This document shows positions 46,270 to 59,078 of a stretch of DNA of 64,000 bases, piece by piece. Source of the DNA: Bidens hawaiensis (Eukaryota; Streptophyta; Magnoliopsida; Asterales; Asteraceae); the NCBI GenBank assembly GCA_021521415.1, contig JAIQDT010000229.1, positions 1,488,001 to 1,552,000 on the forward strand, written 5' to 3'. Within the stretch, counting starts at the first letter, position 1, and each line of letters begins with the position of its first letter. The notes beneath the pieces were generated by a model. It saw nothing but the letters and a program-made list of their open reading frames with translations. It was not told the DNA's origin and did no database searches. A program made the position numbers and the translations under genes.

Positions 46270-47560
46270 AATCAAAGTATTTTTAGGATCAAGTATTCCT
46301 AAGGATATTGAGATGGAATTGATATCCTTCCTAAAGAAAAGAGCTTCTACCTTCGCCTAGAAATATGAAGATATGACAGGTATCTCTAAATCTATAATCA
46401 CTCATAAACTTGGTATAGATAAATCTTTCAGGCCAGTACATCAAAACGAAGGAAGTTTGCTCCTGAGAGAAACGTTATCATACAAGAAGAAGTGCATAAG
46501 CTACTCAAAACCAAGATGATAAGAGAGGTCCAATATCCTAGATGGCTGGCCAATCTGGTTGTTGTCCAGAAGAAAAATGGAAAGTGGAGAGTGTGTGTGG
46601 ATTTCACAGACCTGAATAAGGCCTGTCCAAAAGACCCATTTCCACTCCCACACATCGACTCAATGGTGGATGCAACTACTGGCCATGAACTACTAACCTT
46701 CATGGATGCATCCTTAGGATTTCAACAAATTCAAATGGAGCCCTCAGATCAAGAAGACACAGCCTTCATGACTCCCACATGTATACTGTTATACTGCAAT
46801 GCCTTTTGGACTAAAAAATGCAGGTGCAACATACCAGAGGCTAGTCAACATGATGTTCAAAGACCAACTGGGGGACACGATGGAAGTTTACATAGACGAC
46901 ATGGTGGTAAAGTCAAGGAAGGCTGAGGATCATCTCAAAGACTTGGCAACAGCTTTTGACATCCTGGATGAGTATAACATGAAGCTAAACCTAGCCAAGT
47001 GTCATTTTGGTGTTAAAGCTGGAAAGTTTCTTGGATACATGGTCACCAAGAGAGGAATAGAAGCAAGCCCTGAGCAAATCAAGGCTATCATGGATATCAA
47101 ATCACCAAGAAATGTCAAAGACGTCCAAAGGTTGACAGGAAGAATAGCAGCTCTCAACAGATTCATCTCAAGATCTTCAGAGTAGTGTAAAGACTTCTAT
47201 GACATCCTAAGGAAGAATCAAAAATTTGAATGGGGAGAGAAGCAAGAAAGAGCATTGGTATCCTTGAAGGAATACTTATCCTCAGCACCACTCCTGATGA
47301 AGCCAGTTGATGGTGAACCACTATCCTTGTACTTAGCTGTTTCCAGAAGTGCAATAAGTGCTGTCTTAGCTAAAGATCATGAAGGTCAACAGCATCCCAT
47401 ATATTATGTAAGTAAAAGTCTATTAGATGCTGAATCCAGGTATTCTTATCTTGAAAAGTTAATTTTAGCACTTATAATGGCTTCTACTAAATTGAGACAT
47501 TATTTTGAAACTCATGCTATACATGTAAAAACTAACTATCCTATTAAAGCTGTTTTGTGA
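46270..47560 (+). pseudogene. Tat reverse transcriptase and first RNase H
   Basis: RT: YPRWLANLVVVQKKNGKWR, VDFTDLNKACPKDPFPLP, TFMDASLGFQQI; a one-base shift near 46780 then MPFGLKNAGATYQRLVN and the catalytic YIDDMVVKS (about 46888). Thumb GYMVTKRGIEASPEQIKA. TAG at about 47185. RNase H (47255-47560): YLAVSRSAISAVLAKD, HPIYYVSKSLLDAESRY, LRHYFETHAI; its first Asp position reads A. Copies element RNA into DNA in functional relatives; dead here. Confidence 0.88.
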
Positions 47561-47569
47561 AAACCAGAA

Positions 47570-48169
47570 ATGTCAGGAAGGATGGCAAAGTCGGCTGTGA
47601 AACTTAGTGCATACGATATCTTGTATGAACCAAGGACAACCATCAAATCTCAGGCACTTTCCGACTTTGTGGTTGATTTTAGCCAGGATATACTTGAGGA
47701 AGTAGAAAAGGAAGTTCAACAATTGGAGATCAAGGAGAGTTGGACTTTGCATACCGATGGTGCCTCCAACATAAGAGGAACATGTCTAGGTATCCTACTA
47801 AAATCGCCACAGGGGGACATAATACCTCTATCTATATCTTGTGAATTTCAGACTACTAATAATGAGGCTGAGTATGAAGCCTTAATTGCTGGTTTGCAAC
47901 TAGCTAAGTATATGAAGGTCAGGTATCTTCAAGTTTATGTTGATTCTTTTTTATTAACTAACCATTTCAATGGCTCTTATGCTGTGAATAAAGAAAACTT
48001 AGCGAAATATTTAGAAATAGTTAAGTAATTAGCTATGTGTTTCGAAACATTTGACATAGTGCAGGAACCAAGGGAAGAGAACACTAAAGCGGATGCCTTA
48101 GCAAATTTGGCATCAGCTCTCAAGATACCAGATGATGTCAAGATACCGATCGTACATATCTTGACTCTA
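47570..48169 (+). pseudogene. Tat second (archaeal-like) RNase H
   Basis: After a linker (SQALSDFVVDF) the frame has WTLHTDGASNIRGTCLGILL, the D of the RNase H site, then TTNNEAEYEALIAGLQLA with the catalytic E, and LQVYVDSFLL with the next D. A stop at 48026 precedes VQEPREENTKADALANLA, the last D. This extra RNase H is a hallmark of Tat elements. The solo LTR 48170-50208 sits directly after, separating it from integrase. Confidence 0.85.
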
Positions 48170-48693
48170 TGTAAGACCCCGAATCCCGGGAATCCTACAG
48201 TTGGTATTCATACAAAATACTTATAAAAATATTTAAACTTGAAAATAGTTCATTCCATTAAAACAACCAATTTAGAGTATAATTCAACGGAAAACATTAA
48301 TAATAAAATAAGTTCCCAAAACCCGGGAATTAAGCCCAAAACCAAATTAAATGTATTTGATAAAACTTCTTAAAATAAATGTTCAATATTTAAATCGTCC
48401 ATCTATGTATGCCCTTCACCGTCCAAGTAGCTTTATGCACGTCCAAGCGGTAAGGCATCCTCCTCCTAACCTGAAACTCACACTAACATGCACACAAAGT
48501 CAGCTTGAGCTGAGTGAGTTTAAGTTTTAAATAAATAACATCAATAATTAATAATCATAATAGTCATTCCAAAGGTTTTAAACTATAAAAGGGATACATC
48601 AATTAGGCCATCATCTTCAATAAATAATCATCCTTATATATATATATATAAACATCTTTATAAGTGCATCCCTATATATACAAATATATATAT

Positions 48694-48760
<67 letters not shown>

Positions 48761-50208
48761 ACATCCAAGTAATAACATCAGGGTCGAGCAAACGTACAAC
48801 CCAAACACGTAACATCTCATCAACGTATGCAAACAAAAAGTAGGCATATGTAACATCCGTAGTCGATAACGACTACTAACATAGCCAAATATTGGCCATA
48901 CAATGATACATACATACATACTATAACATCCCAAGACCTACCATATACAAGCAAGCCTATATAAAATAGTTTAAATGTTTCATCAAGCAAAATCGTTTAG
49001 GTGTGCATGCTAGCCCAAAACTTAAAAAGAGTTAAAAGGGGCATCATGAACTCACCTGACATGAGACACGGATTCACCACGAGCTAGAGAATCCCTAAGT
49101 AATCCCAAGACTCAAACACCTGCCGGTTTACATTCAATCAATACTAATGACATCAAGATGACTCGTTTATCCTACGAGACGTTCAAACGGGGTTCGGGTC
49201 ACCTAAAGCCTTGACTTCATTGAACTCAATCATAAAAGCCCCCGGGGCCTTACATTCACCAACACGACCCTTAGATACTCCCGGGAATAAAGAATTCCCA
49301 ATTTACCCCCGAAAGCACTAGGTGACACTAACACGCGCGTTTAAGAGTCGTTTAGGCCATTAACATCCAACTCAGCCCTGTGTGGACCCAATATGATAAA
49401 ATCACAGCCAACAAGTCCTCACGACGCTACACGAGTCAAATGGGTCGGTCACTCAGAAGTACAAGGCACCAACTATCCAATAAACGAAATTGCGCGTTGT
49501 ACCGACCCATTTGAGTAACCGACAACCAATTCAGCCCCATAACGTATAAAAATGATTTTTCAACATCCCGTACATCAAACCAAGTGTCCCCGAGCTGAAT
49601 TAGTCATTAATCACTTCAACCATCGCGCTAAACGCACCAAACTACAATTCTAGTTAACCGAACACAATCTTTCAAACGATAACTAGTTGACCAATCTAAC
49701 GAACACCAATGAACATGGTTTTTAAGTATGATATAGTATACATACCTAGGAGGATTTTGGTGCAAAAACCTCACTCAAAACAGTCCCGGAAATGCTCAAT
49801 TGGACAGCCACCCGGTTAACCTAAAACAAGCCATTAATCGATCAATACGCGTGCTATAACGACCAATTAAGGTGTAAAAGACTTGGGGAATCGTAGTACT
49901 AACCTTTAATTGATGTTTTATGCTCAACACTTGGCTGGAAAAAGGAAAATCGTAGGGGGGGGGGCTGTGTTTGCGCCGATCGGACCAGCAAGAGAGGGGG
50001 GGAGTTACGGTTTTAAGTATTATGTTATAACATAAAAACATTTCATTCTAGCCCCTCTAATTTGAATAATAAGGCAAATTGGAATAAATTTAAACGATTA
50101 AACGTACCGGGATGACGTAAAGGCTTCCGAGAAACGTCGATTAAATCCCAAGAATTATACATACTTTACAAGCTTTAAATCTTTGAACCGAGATTAACGG
50201 GTGTTACA
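48170..50208 (-). mobile_element. Solo LTR (2039 bp) inside the Tat pol region
   Basis: TGTAAGACCCCGAATCCCGG to AACGGGTGTTACA; flanks CTCTA (48165-48169) and CTCCA (50209-50213), one mismatch, consistent with a 5-bp TSD. The Tat integrase resumes immediately after. Minus orientation is inferred from the TGTAACACCC start on that strand. Contains a (TA)n tract (48690-48752). Confidence 0.8.
48680..48755. repeat. (TA)n microsatellite
   Basis: Over 30 TA units with few breaks, inside the solo LTR. The apparent isoleucine/tyrosine-rich frame across it is an artefact. The other solo LTR has a shorter TA tract at the corresponding position (60729-60760). Confidence 0.9.
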
Positions 50209-50213
50209 CTCCA

Positions 50214-51490
50214 ACAACAAAGGAGAACCAAGAAGTCCTGGAGACTTCGAATTCTGAAGATAATCCAACATCTTGGACCCGTCCTATAATACGATATCTT
50301 CAGGATAACGATATACCAGAAGGAGAAAATCCCAGAGCTTTCCGAATGAAGGTAACCCGGTATATTATCCTAAATGATATTTTGTATAGAAAATGACTTG
50401 AGGACCATACTTGAGATGCTTGGAATATCAAGAAGCACATGAAGTTCTCAAGGATATACATGAAGGTGATTGTGGAAACCACACTGGGGGCAGAGCCTTA
50501 GTATCCAAGATACTGAGGACAGGTTACTTCTGGCCAACAATGAGGAAGGATGCAATGAACTTCTCCAGAAAATGTGATGCTTGTCAAAGACATAGCAACA
50601 TCCTGCATCAACCAGCTGAACCATTATATCTTATCATATCCCCGTGGCCATTTATGAAATGGGGAATGGATATTGTGGGAACGCTGCCCAGGGCTCCTGG
50701 CGGAAAGGTCTTTATGCTGGCCATGACAGATTACTTCTCCAAATGGATCGAAGCAGAGGCATTTGTCCAAGTTAAAGAAAAGGATGTGATCTCATTCATC
50801 AAGCGCAACATCCTGACAAGATTTGGTATCCCAGCAGAGATTGTTTGTGACAATGGATCACAGTTCATCGGAAGAAGAACGACCAACTTTTGTGAAAGTT
50901 GGGGAATCAAGATGGTAACTTCAACTCCAGTACATCCTCAAGCTAATGGTAAAGCAGAATCTAGTAACAAGATCATCATCAACAATTTAAAGAAGAAATT
51001 GGGATCCAAGAAGGGAAAATGGGTTGAAGAACTACCATTCGTTCTTTGGGCTGATAGAACCACTTCGAAAAATGCAACGGGGCAAACACCTTTCTCCTTG
51101 GTGTTGGGGCCGAAGCTGTTATCCCTACGAAGATGGTGATCCCCATAGCAAGAACCAGCATCCAGGATACTGAGTCCAACAAACAAAGTCTTACCGAAGA
51201 CATGGACACCATCGATGAACTTAGGGATCTCGCCAGGATCAGAATGGCAGCATACCAACAAAGAATAGCCAAGTCCTACAACAAGAACATCAGGGTTCGA
51301 AGGTTCTAAGTAGGAGATGGTATTAAGAAAGGACTTCCAGAATACTACTGATCCAACAGATGGAAAGCTAGCTCCAAAGTAGGAAGGCCCTTACTTGATC
51401 GATTCAGAAGCAGGAAAAGGGGCCTACAGGTTGATCACTATGGAAGGTGTTCCTATACCAAGAGCCTGGAACGCTATCCACCTTAAAGCA
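50214..51490 (+). pseudogene. Tat integrase
   Basis: 50411-51139: zinc-binding HHCC (IHEGDCGNHTGG .. CDACQRHS), then the core with [15 protein letters not shown] (first D), IVCDNGSQF (second D) and NGKAESSNK (E). Canonical DD35E layout. The region before it (50214-50400) reads DNDIPEGENPRAFRMK in the same sense and has two stops. After 51120 a frameshift gives the C-terminal TKMVIP..RVRRF, again with stops. In live elements it inserts the cDNA into chromosomes. Confidence 0.88.
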
Positions 51491-52950
51491 TATTTTTGTT
51501 AGTATCCTTGACTGGTATGTTGGTATCCTCAGGGTAAAGGTATGTTCCCTCATTTATTTTTACATTTTTTGAACCTTATTATCTTTAAAATCAAGTTTAC
51601 TGACTTAAGCATCGGAGGGGTGTTAGCCAGGCTAACACCCACCCCTCATTAAGAGTTTAGTGTTTTGCAGTTATCCCAAGGATATGCTATCTTCACAACA
51701 GTCAGAGGCTGATCACCTCACACACGAATAAGATGTCTTGGATATCTTCTAAGGTTTAAAGGTCTTCACCTTTCCAACGAACTCCTGGAGCGCACGAATA
51801 AGATATCTTGGATATCTTCTAAGTTTTAAAGGTCTTCACCTTTCTAACGCCGCCTGGAGCGCACGGATGATTCGGATATAGTTCGAGGCAGGCGGACTAG
51901 ACCAGCTGATAATCCGTTTGTTGTTGGCTATATACTGAATCTTTAAGATAAGTGGCAGGCGTGTCACACATACGGTTTATAACATTTTTATGTTATCTAC
52001 GGTTTATAACATTTCATGTTATCTCAAGTTTTGGCATTTACATGCCCGTACGTTTGGGACATTCCCCAGTATTATCTCAAGCTTAGACATTTTCATGTCT
52101 ATCAAGTAAAGGCCTAGTCGCCAGTAAAAAGGCTTTATCGCCAGCACAAAGGCTTTATCGCCAGTAAATGGGCTTTATCGCCAGGATTATCTAACTTTGT
52201 TTTGACAGATCGAAGATCGGACAATCACTAAGTGTAGAAATGTTACGAAGCTGTTTTAACTTAGCAAAATTCCAGAAACATGATACTCCAAAAAAATCAA
52301 TAGTTGGGGACATCATATGTAAGCCAAATAAATTTATAAATGATCTCCACAAAGGTACTCTTTACACTTAGATTTATTACACAACTTATATTTCAAGGTA
52401 TGATCTTTTGGTTTGATTGTGATGACTCACACAAGGCATAAGGATATATTATCTTTAAGATATTTTAATTCCTAATAAATCTTTTGGTTATGCTTTCTAA
52501 AAGTATACAATCGTTAGAATATTTTATGTTCGGAATATACAATCCTCAGGATATTTTAATATTTTTTGGAACTATAGATACTCAAAAAGCATGTTTTCAG
52601 GATACGTTATCCTCGAAGTAACTTATTTCAGAAAATTAAAGATATATAATATTCCAACTAAAACTTACAAATTACTGAACATAATACTTAAAGCTAAAAG
52701 ATTATCTTATTACTAATCATAAGTGCAGGAAAATAAAAAAGGCAACACCAGGTTTCGTCTTGGAAAGTCAAGATCCCTCCACCCAAGTATTGCCAGATAT
52801 TCAAAAGTCAAGATAACATGGGCTTTGTCTTGGAAAGTCAAGATCCCTCCACCCATGTATCCCAATATCCTAAGCATAATATTGTTCAAGACAGAAAAGT
52901 AAATTGTTCAAACAGCCATTACAACCCAATATCAAACCAAGAAACACAAA
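51491..52950 (+). other. Tat 3' noncoding region with tandem repeats
   Basis: A ~73-bp unit CGCACGAATAAGATRTCTTG is repeated about twice (51723-51865); GGCTTTATCGCCAG recurs about four times (52100-52185); GTCTTGGAAAGTCAAGATCC occurs twice (52760, 52828). No sense-strand gene. Confidence 0.7.
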
Positions 52951-52954
52951 CACA

Positions 52955-54627
52955 CAAAAATTGGGCTCAAGCTTTTTCTTTGCCGCCATCACTGCCCAAT
53001 TGATCGGCATCACCAACCGCCTTCACTGCATCCTTGATCGCCACCTCAACAGCCTCCTCCGCAGCCTTCTCCGCTCCACTCTGACCAGCTTCCTCCACAG
53101 TTTCCCCGTTAAGTTCAGCCAAGACCCTCTCCTAACCAGCTACGTCCCAAAATGGAGTATCCAGACCAACATCCTTTGCTTCCTTAGCCATCTTGAGCCG
53201 GGACTGGAATACAGAGACTGCAGCCGACTTCTTCGCCACCTCCATGGCCTCATGAATCTTTACCAAGCATGCCGCTTTCTGGTGAATCAGCTCCTTCTTA
53301 GCCACTGATAGTTCTTGTTTCACGTCATCCAGCTCCTTGATCTTCTTATCAAGAAGACTGGTCTTTGTGGTCCCTATCTTCACCAATTCAGAAATGCGGG
53401 TCTGGGCTTCATGAAGTTCAAGGCTCATGGCAGTGAACCGAGAGGAAAGAAACTCAAGGCCCTGCAAGGATATGAAATCCTCAATATATGTTATCTTCAG
53501 GATATGGGAAATAGTGACAAAAGAGAAAACACCTGTTGAGTCTTACTCATAGCATCATGGAAATCAATGTCGTGCACAGGAATGGAGTCACTGGTCTCTT
53601 GACTCTTGCATTTCTTAGAACCTTTAGCCCGGCTGCCTTCTGGACGAGGGATAGAGCTAGAGACGGGTTTCTTCTTGATAGTGCTTCAGGTGGATACCAT
53701 GCTGTCAATATATTCAAGAGCAAAAGTAGGAGCAGACTCGCCTACAAATACGCAGGTTAGTATCCCTGATTCTTAAAATTCCGACTAATATCTCAGTATT
53801 TCTTACCAGATATAACGGAGCTTGCGGACGGAGATGGTTCTTGAAGGCCTGATTGGAAATAAAATGTGCTCTCTTCCTCGTCAATAAGAAAGAAAGAAGA
53901 AAGCTTATCCTCGGTTTCTCTGGTGGGAGGGGCAATCTCGAAGAACTTCAAAGCTTCAAAAAACCAAATATCAGTTACAAAGATGCCAATATATATCTTC
54001 AAGATAAAGTATCCTACTTTTGGAAACCCAGAGATAAGTAAGAGTATTAGGCTATGGGAGAGAATCCCTCCTAACAAAGAAAAATTGTTTCTTCCACTGG
54101 TCGTTATTCTGGGTGTTTTTCAAAACAAGCGGGGTGCGGCCGGATTTGGTTTTAAGAAGATATCTTGAAGATCCGTGGCTGCGAAGGTCATATATAGAGG
54201 CAAGCTCTGAAAGGGAAAAATCAAGGGCATGATCAGCAATTAATCGCTCTAAAACAAACCAAGGTCCTCCAAACCGTGGGCATGGTTTGAGACCAGTTCT
54301 GATAAAGAAATCGGTAGTAAAAGTAGGAAATTGATAGGAAAAGCCGATTTTAAACGACAAAAACGGAAAGAAAACCCAGGTCTTAGAGACGAGGTCAGAT
54401 TAGACGGCCGGGTCAAAGGGTCGGAAAACGGCTCCCGGAGGAAAACAGCCTCGGGATTGTAAGCTCACAATATCATTTTTATTGAACGTGCATATCTCGC
54501 TCACGGGATTGGCAAGAAGATTTTGGGAATTGAAATCTTCAATACCAGAATCACAAAGCTTCGGACTCATAATTTCCAGAAGATAAAGGAAAGAAAGTAA
54601 GAAAAGATTACCTGGATGGAAGAACAA
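52955..54627 (-). pseudogene. Antisense gene of the Tat element (Transposase_28-like, coiled coil)
   Basis: Minus-strand reading, in order: a start near 54570 (MSPKLCDSGIEDF), a segment at 54360-54160 with FFIRTGLKPCPRFGGPWFV, IADHALDFSLSELASIYDL and KTKSGRTPLVLKN, then 54077-53793, and a strongly helical Lys/Glu-rich piece at 53467-53132 (KIKELDDVKQELSVAKKELI). The middle block resembles the 'putative gypsy-type transposon' domain known from antisense genes of Tat elements. The pieces are separated by stops or by probable introns, which I could not fix. Function unknown even in the family. Confidence 0.6.
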
Positions 54628-54803
54628 GCGACTGAAAATGTTATTTATCCAAGTGATTGTAAGGACGGCCTAGGGTTTACTCGAAGGGTGAGCGGATGAC
54701 ACGTGCATCAACAATCCACCACACATGCGAAGATTTAAAATTCAAAATTCAAAAATTTTACAGCTGTAATGCATATCTACAGCCGTTAAAATTTGGGGAC
54801 AAT

Positions 54804-55384
54804 TGTTAGGGCTCGGATTTTCAGTATCCTCAGAAAACATTATATGCAGAACAAATCTAGGATGCGGTATCCTCCAAGGTAACAGGTATCCTAATTATGT
54901 TATATAACTAACACGTTGTCTGCTACTTTCCTTGTTTACTAGGTCAAAGATCGTTGCTTGATCTCCTGAAGACTCGCACTTACTGTTATTAGAGCGTGGC
55001 TACTAAGGAAACGTGCTATCTAACGGAATCAACGGCTAATTGATTTAGTCTAAAAGCTTCCTTAAATATAGGACATTTTGTTAGTTATATCTTTGTATAA
55101 ATAGAGCTCTATACGGATCATAATACACACTTCTTAGCACTTGAGACTTACTAGTACTCGTTCATTGTAATCACGATCCGATTAAGCTCCACACTTGTAA
55201 CCACTTTTTGTTATTAATAAACCGGTGGTGATAGTTTTCACTGCCCGGGGTTTTTTGCTTGTTATCCCAAGGATAACGAGTTTTTTCCTCGCAACACATC
55301 TCTGTGTTCAAGTTATTATTACAAGAACCTAGTCCCATTTCACTAATTTGGTTACGAAATTACCATTGATTTTTGACCAAAACA
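54804..55384 (+). repeat. 3' LTR of the Tat element
   Basis: 581 bp; a 3-bp loss (TCA) near the end relative to the 5' LTR and about 25 substitutions, mostly transitions. Confidence 0.92.
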
Positions 55385-55718
55385 CTTCTTACCATTAAGG
55401 GGTTCTTATCTTACGGTGATATGTTGGACCAATTTGCTTCTACTCGATTATTTTTAATTGTCTTTATTATGCTTGAGATGGGGTAGGTGGATCTTAACTC
55501 AAAAGGTGTGAGACCCATAGGTTTTTGATATCACATGAACTAAAATGCGTAATGTGCGTGGGGGCTTGATAGGCTGGTGGTTGGGTTTAAGTGGACAACA
55601 ATATCGGCAATCGCAGTTTTTAAGTTTATCTGAGCTTTTAAGACTGTATTTCTCCAATGCTGATCCCATTGCAATTAGACTTTTTCTGGGATGAAAAAGA
55701 GATAAGTGTGAGGATATT
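55385..55718 (+). other. Remaining Athila 3' region and PPT
   Basis: Second half of the Athila noncoding zone, ending GATAAGTGTGAGGATATT immediately before the right LTR, the polypurine-type word of this family in slightly altered form. Confidence 0.6.
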
Positions 55719-57311
55719 TGATATAATGCTTAATATATATAAATCCCTTGTACATTTTATATAATATTTTATTAGTTTATGTTCGGTTTTTGTTAGGATT
55801 TGTATATTACTAACATATTTGAATAATCTAGGTCCCGGGACTTGTACGTGGTCAAAGAGAGTGAAAAAAAAGCAAAAATGAGCTAAACCGGCGAACCAAA
55901 GCATCAGGAAACGAACCGGACCGAAGAGCGAACTGAACCGGTTTTGGCTGGCCCCCCTCTCGTCCGGAGCGCCGCACGGTTGGGAGGGCCAAGCCCACCA
56001 CACGGCACTGTGGCTACATTCTAGAACATTCCATCCGTTTTTAGGGTATTTTCCTATATAAAGCCCCCTAAACTCAACCTTAAATATATCCTGAAAGCCA
56101 CATCTGATTTTGGGGAGCTCCAAGGCCTTGGAGTGCATCTTTTGGAGGTTTGGAATCATTCGGTGGCGTGCTTATCGATCAAGAACGAAGACCCCGGGTT
56201 TTATCACCTTTAATCTTTTGTTTTCCACTATGATTTCGTTTATCATTGTTTTGTTTTATTTTATGATGTTAGGCTAAACATTATAGACTGCCTAGGCTTA
56301 TGATTAACCTACTTTGATGTTGTGTTTTGATTTGGGATTTATTTATCGTTATGGTTTTTATGATTTAGTAAAATGTTTAATTATATTAAATTGATGCATA
56401 TGGATATTTAGGATTGTTTGATTAATTATTATTATTCCCTAGTTGTCTTGATTATTGTTTGTCATTATGATAGGTTGCTATTAGGTCAATTACTTTGTGT
56501 TCTTGATTATTTTATGAATAACTTCGAATAAGATTATAGGAATAATAATTATTAATTAATTAAACCTAAGTGTGCTGCTAACCTAAATTTGTAAAGTGCT
56601 AGGTTATTGATAGATCTTTATTATTTGATCTTGCTAGATCTAGTTCTTCGTAAGGAGTCCGTCTAGGTTTGATTATTTAATTATTGTCTATTGAATCAAT
56701 TAAATATATTAAATTGCCTTTGATTTCTGCGCTGTAAGGTAGGATTTCGTATAAAGGAACTAAGTCATAAATAATTAGGTGACCGTAAGGAAACTTGATT
56801 TTTAATACTGGTGTGCGTTAAAACTTATTAGAAACCCATAGGTGTCTCTTGAGAATGGTCAGGGGTCCTGTTCGGGTTTTCTCTTAGGTGTCTATTTTAC
56901 GATCCCAGTCCATAACTAAATATTTTCCCTATTAATTAACAACTGAAATTTAGGGGATTCTAGCCTAGGTAGTTATCTCATCGTCATCTGAATTAAGTCC
57001 AAGTTCTAAGTTTAGTCATCTTAAGTTTTCTTAATTAGTTTAAATTAGTTTAAAAATTAGTTTATTAGTAAAACCCCGCTTAAGCAAATAATAAATAAAT
57101 AAGTCGTGTCTGGTTGAGTCTAATTAGCTTGTAAACTTAATTTAAAGAGTCTTGTGGGTTCGATATCCAGACTTACTTAGCTGTACTAGAGTCGATCGGT
57201 TCACTTGCCGGTTAGTAGTTTAGTTAAGTTTAAGAGTCTAGAATTTATTACTTAGTGTCTAGATTAGCGTAATTTTAGTTAAATAATTATTAGACTACTT
57301 TTAGCACATCA
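55719..57311 (+). repeat. 3' LTR of the Athila element
   Basis: 1593 bp, colinear with 37312-38895. In the first 300 bp I see roughly 15-17 substitutions and a small deletion, fewer further on. The hairpin is partly eroded here (GCCGCACGGTTGGG). Confidence 0.9.
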
Positions 57312-57316
57312 TTCCC

Positions 57317-59078
57317 GTACAAAGTAGCAATCCGTCTCTACATGCTTGGTGCGTTCGTGGAAGACCGGATTATTTACAATGTGACGAGCCGCTTGGTTGT
57401 CACAAAAGAGAGGAGTTGGTCTGGTTAAGAACACATCGAGATCCTTCAAAAGCTAACGCACCCATAGAATATCGATTACGGTAGAGGCCGTTGTTCGGTA
57501 TTCTGCCTTAGCCGAATAGCGGGAAACAACATATTGTTTCTTTGTCTTCCCAGAAATTGGAGCTCCACCCAAAAGAAGCAAGTAACCAGTTCGAGATCTA
57601 TGTGTATATAGGCATCCAAGCCAATCTGAGTCACAATATGCCATGAGATTGCACCCTCATTCTCGAGGAAGAAGGACTCCTTTCCCGGGCATGGCTTTGA
57701 GATAACGCAACGCATGATGAGCCGCGTCCAAGTGTGGTTGTCTAGGGTCAGCTACAAATTGACTAAGGATGTTAACCGAGTTGGCAATGTCTGGTCGGGT
57801 GGCTTGCAAGTACAGTAATTGCCCTATCTTACGATGATATTGTCTGGCATCAACTTTTAGTTCATTTTCACTTCTTTCTAGTTTAAGATTTTGTTCAAAG
57901 GGAAAGAACTTAGCCTACATCCTTGTAAACCACTATCGTCAAGGATATCCAGAACATATTTTCATTGACTCAATACTAGTCCTTCCTCGGTACGAGCAAC
58001 TTCTATACCAAGGAAGTATTTAAGTTCTCCAAGATCTTTTATGCTAAAAAATTTCTCAAGCTTGTCTTTGGTATCTTGTATCGTGTCCTCATTGTTTCCT
58101 ACTATCACAACATCATCGACATATATGAGAGTGGCAACAAATATTGTGCCAAATCGATAAATGAAGAGAGAGAGTGGTCGGCTTTCGATTGTTTGTAACC
58201 AAGACTAAGAAGAGCATTGGTAAATTTTTGGTACCAATTTCATGAGGCTTCTTTAAGCCCATAAAGTGATTTTCGTAGCCGACAAACTCTTGTTTCTCCT
58301 TCCTTAGCAAAGCCTTGGGGAATCTTCATATGCACCTCTTCATTTAGATCACCGTGTAGGAATGCATTGTTTACATCAAGTTGGTGTATGATCCAATTTC
58401 TTTTAACCGCCACAGCTAAAATGGTTCTAATCGTGACTAACTTGGCTACCAAAGCAAACGTGTCATGATAGTCGACCCCTTCCATCCGTGTAAAACCCTT
58501 CGCGACGAGTCGCGCTTTGTATCTTTCAACATCTCCATTTGGTTTATACTTTACTTTATACACCCATTTGGAATCAATGGATCATTTTCCCTATGGTAGT
58601 TTTTCGAGTGTCCATATGCCATTTTCTTCAAGGGTTCGCACTTCCATTTTCATAGCCTCTTTCTATTTTTTGTTTTTGATAGCCTGATGAACAAATTTCG
58701 GCTAATCGATTGAGTCGATAGCCGCTAAAAAGGCCTTGTGAGCGTTGGAAAATTTATTATATGAGATAAAATAAGATAAAGGGTGTACTATTGAGGATTC
58801 TTGGGTTGGTGCAGTTTGAGCATGGTCTACCGAACGAGGAAGATGAACAACAAAATCTTCAAATCATTGTGGTTGTGTCTTGACTCGTTTAGCACGAGTG
58901 GAGTGATTTTCTAGCTCATCAGGAAGGTGATGATTTTCAGTTGGTCCGTCAAAAGATGGGTTGTGATTTTCTGTTTCTGGGCTGGTTTTTTGGTGATTTG
59001 TGTCTTGTTCAGACCCAAATGTTTCACTCTGTTGGTCTTCAGTGGCTTAAGCCGAAACTGGGTCTTGGTCAGGCCCGG
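57317..59078 (-). pseudogene. Copia reverse transcriptase and RNase H (part)
   Basis: Minus strand: RT begins [20 protein letters not shown], then [15 protein letters not shown], then [13 protein letters not shown] (first catalytic D) at about 58380; the YVDDVVIVGN block is at about 58100-58130. KYFLGIE and the RNase H start AYCDSDWLGC (57600s) with TGYLLLLGGAPISGKTKKQ follow, then the DNQAARHIV region near 57385. Stops and frameshifts throughout. The final piece is at 37108-37311, separated by the Athila element. Confidence 0.88.

Larger units (their letters stand above)
43108..55384 (+). mobile_element. Tat-type Ty3/gypsy element nested in the Athila element
   Basis: LTRs 43108-43691 and 54804-55384 (TGTTAGGGCTCGG..ACCAAAACA), TSD CTTCT on both sides (43103-43107, 55385-55389). 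PBS-like TTTGGCGCCCACC after the left LTR, PPT-like ATTTGGGGACAAT before the right LTR. Gag, protease, RT, RNase H, second RNase H, integrase and an antisense gene can all be traced, each broken by stops or frameshifts. By eye the LTRs differ at roughly 25 positions in about 580. Confidence 0.93.
37312..57311 (+). mobile_element. Athila-type Ty3/gypsy element, 20.0 kb including nested insertions
   Basis: LTRs 37312-38895 and 55719-57311 (TGATAT..CATCA), TSD TTCCC at 37307-37311 and 57312-57316. PBS TTTTTGGCGCCGTTGCCAGG follows the left LTR. Gag and protease remain; RT, RNase H and integrase are absent. AAGTGTGGGGAT words near 41923, 42323 and before the right LTR are typical of Athila 3' regions. 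The Tat element 43108-55384 sits in the 3' noncoding part. Confidence 0.92.

Noticed and set aside
48617..48934. Minus-strand open frame of mostly Ile and Tyr
   Set aside because: It is translation of the (TA)n microsatellite in the solo LTR.
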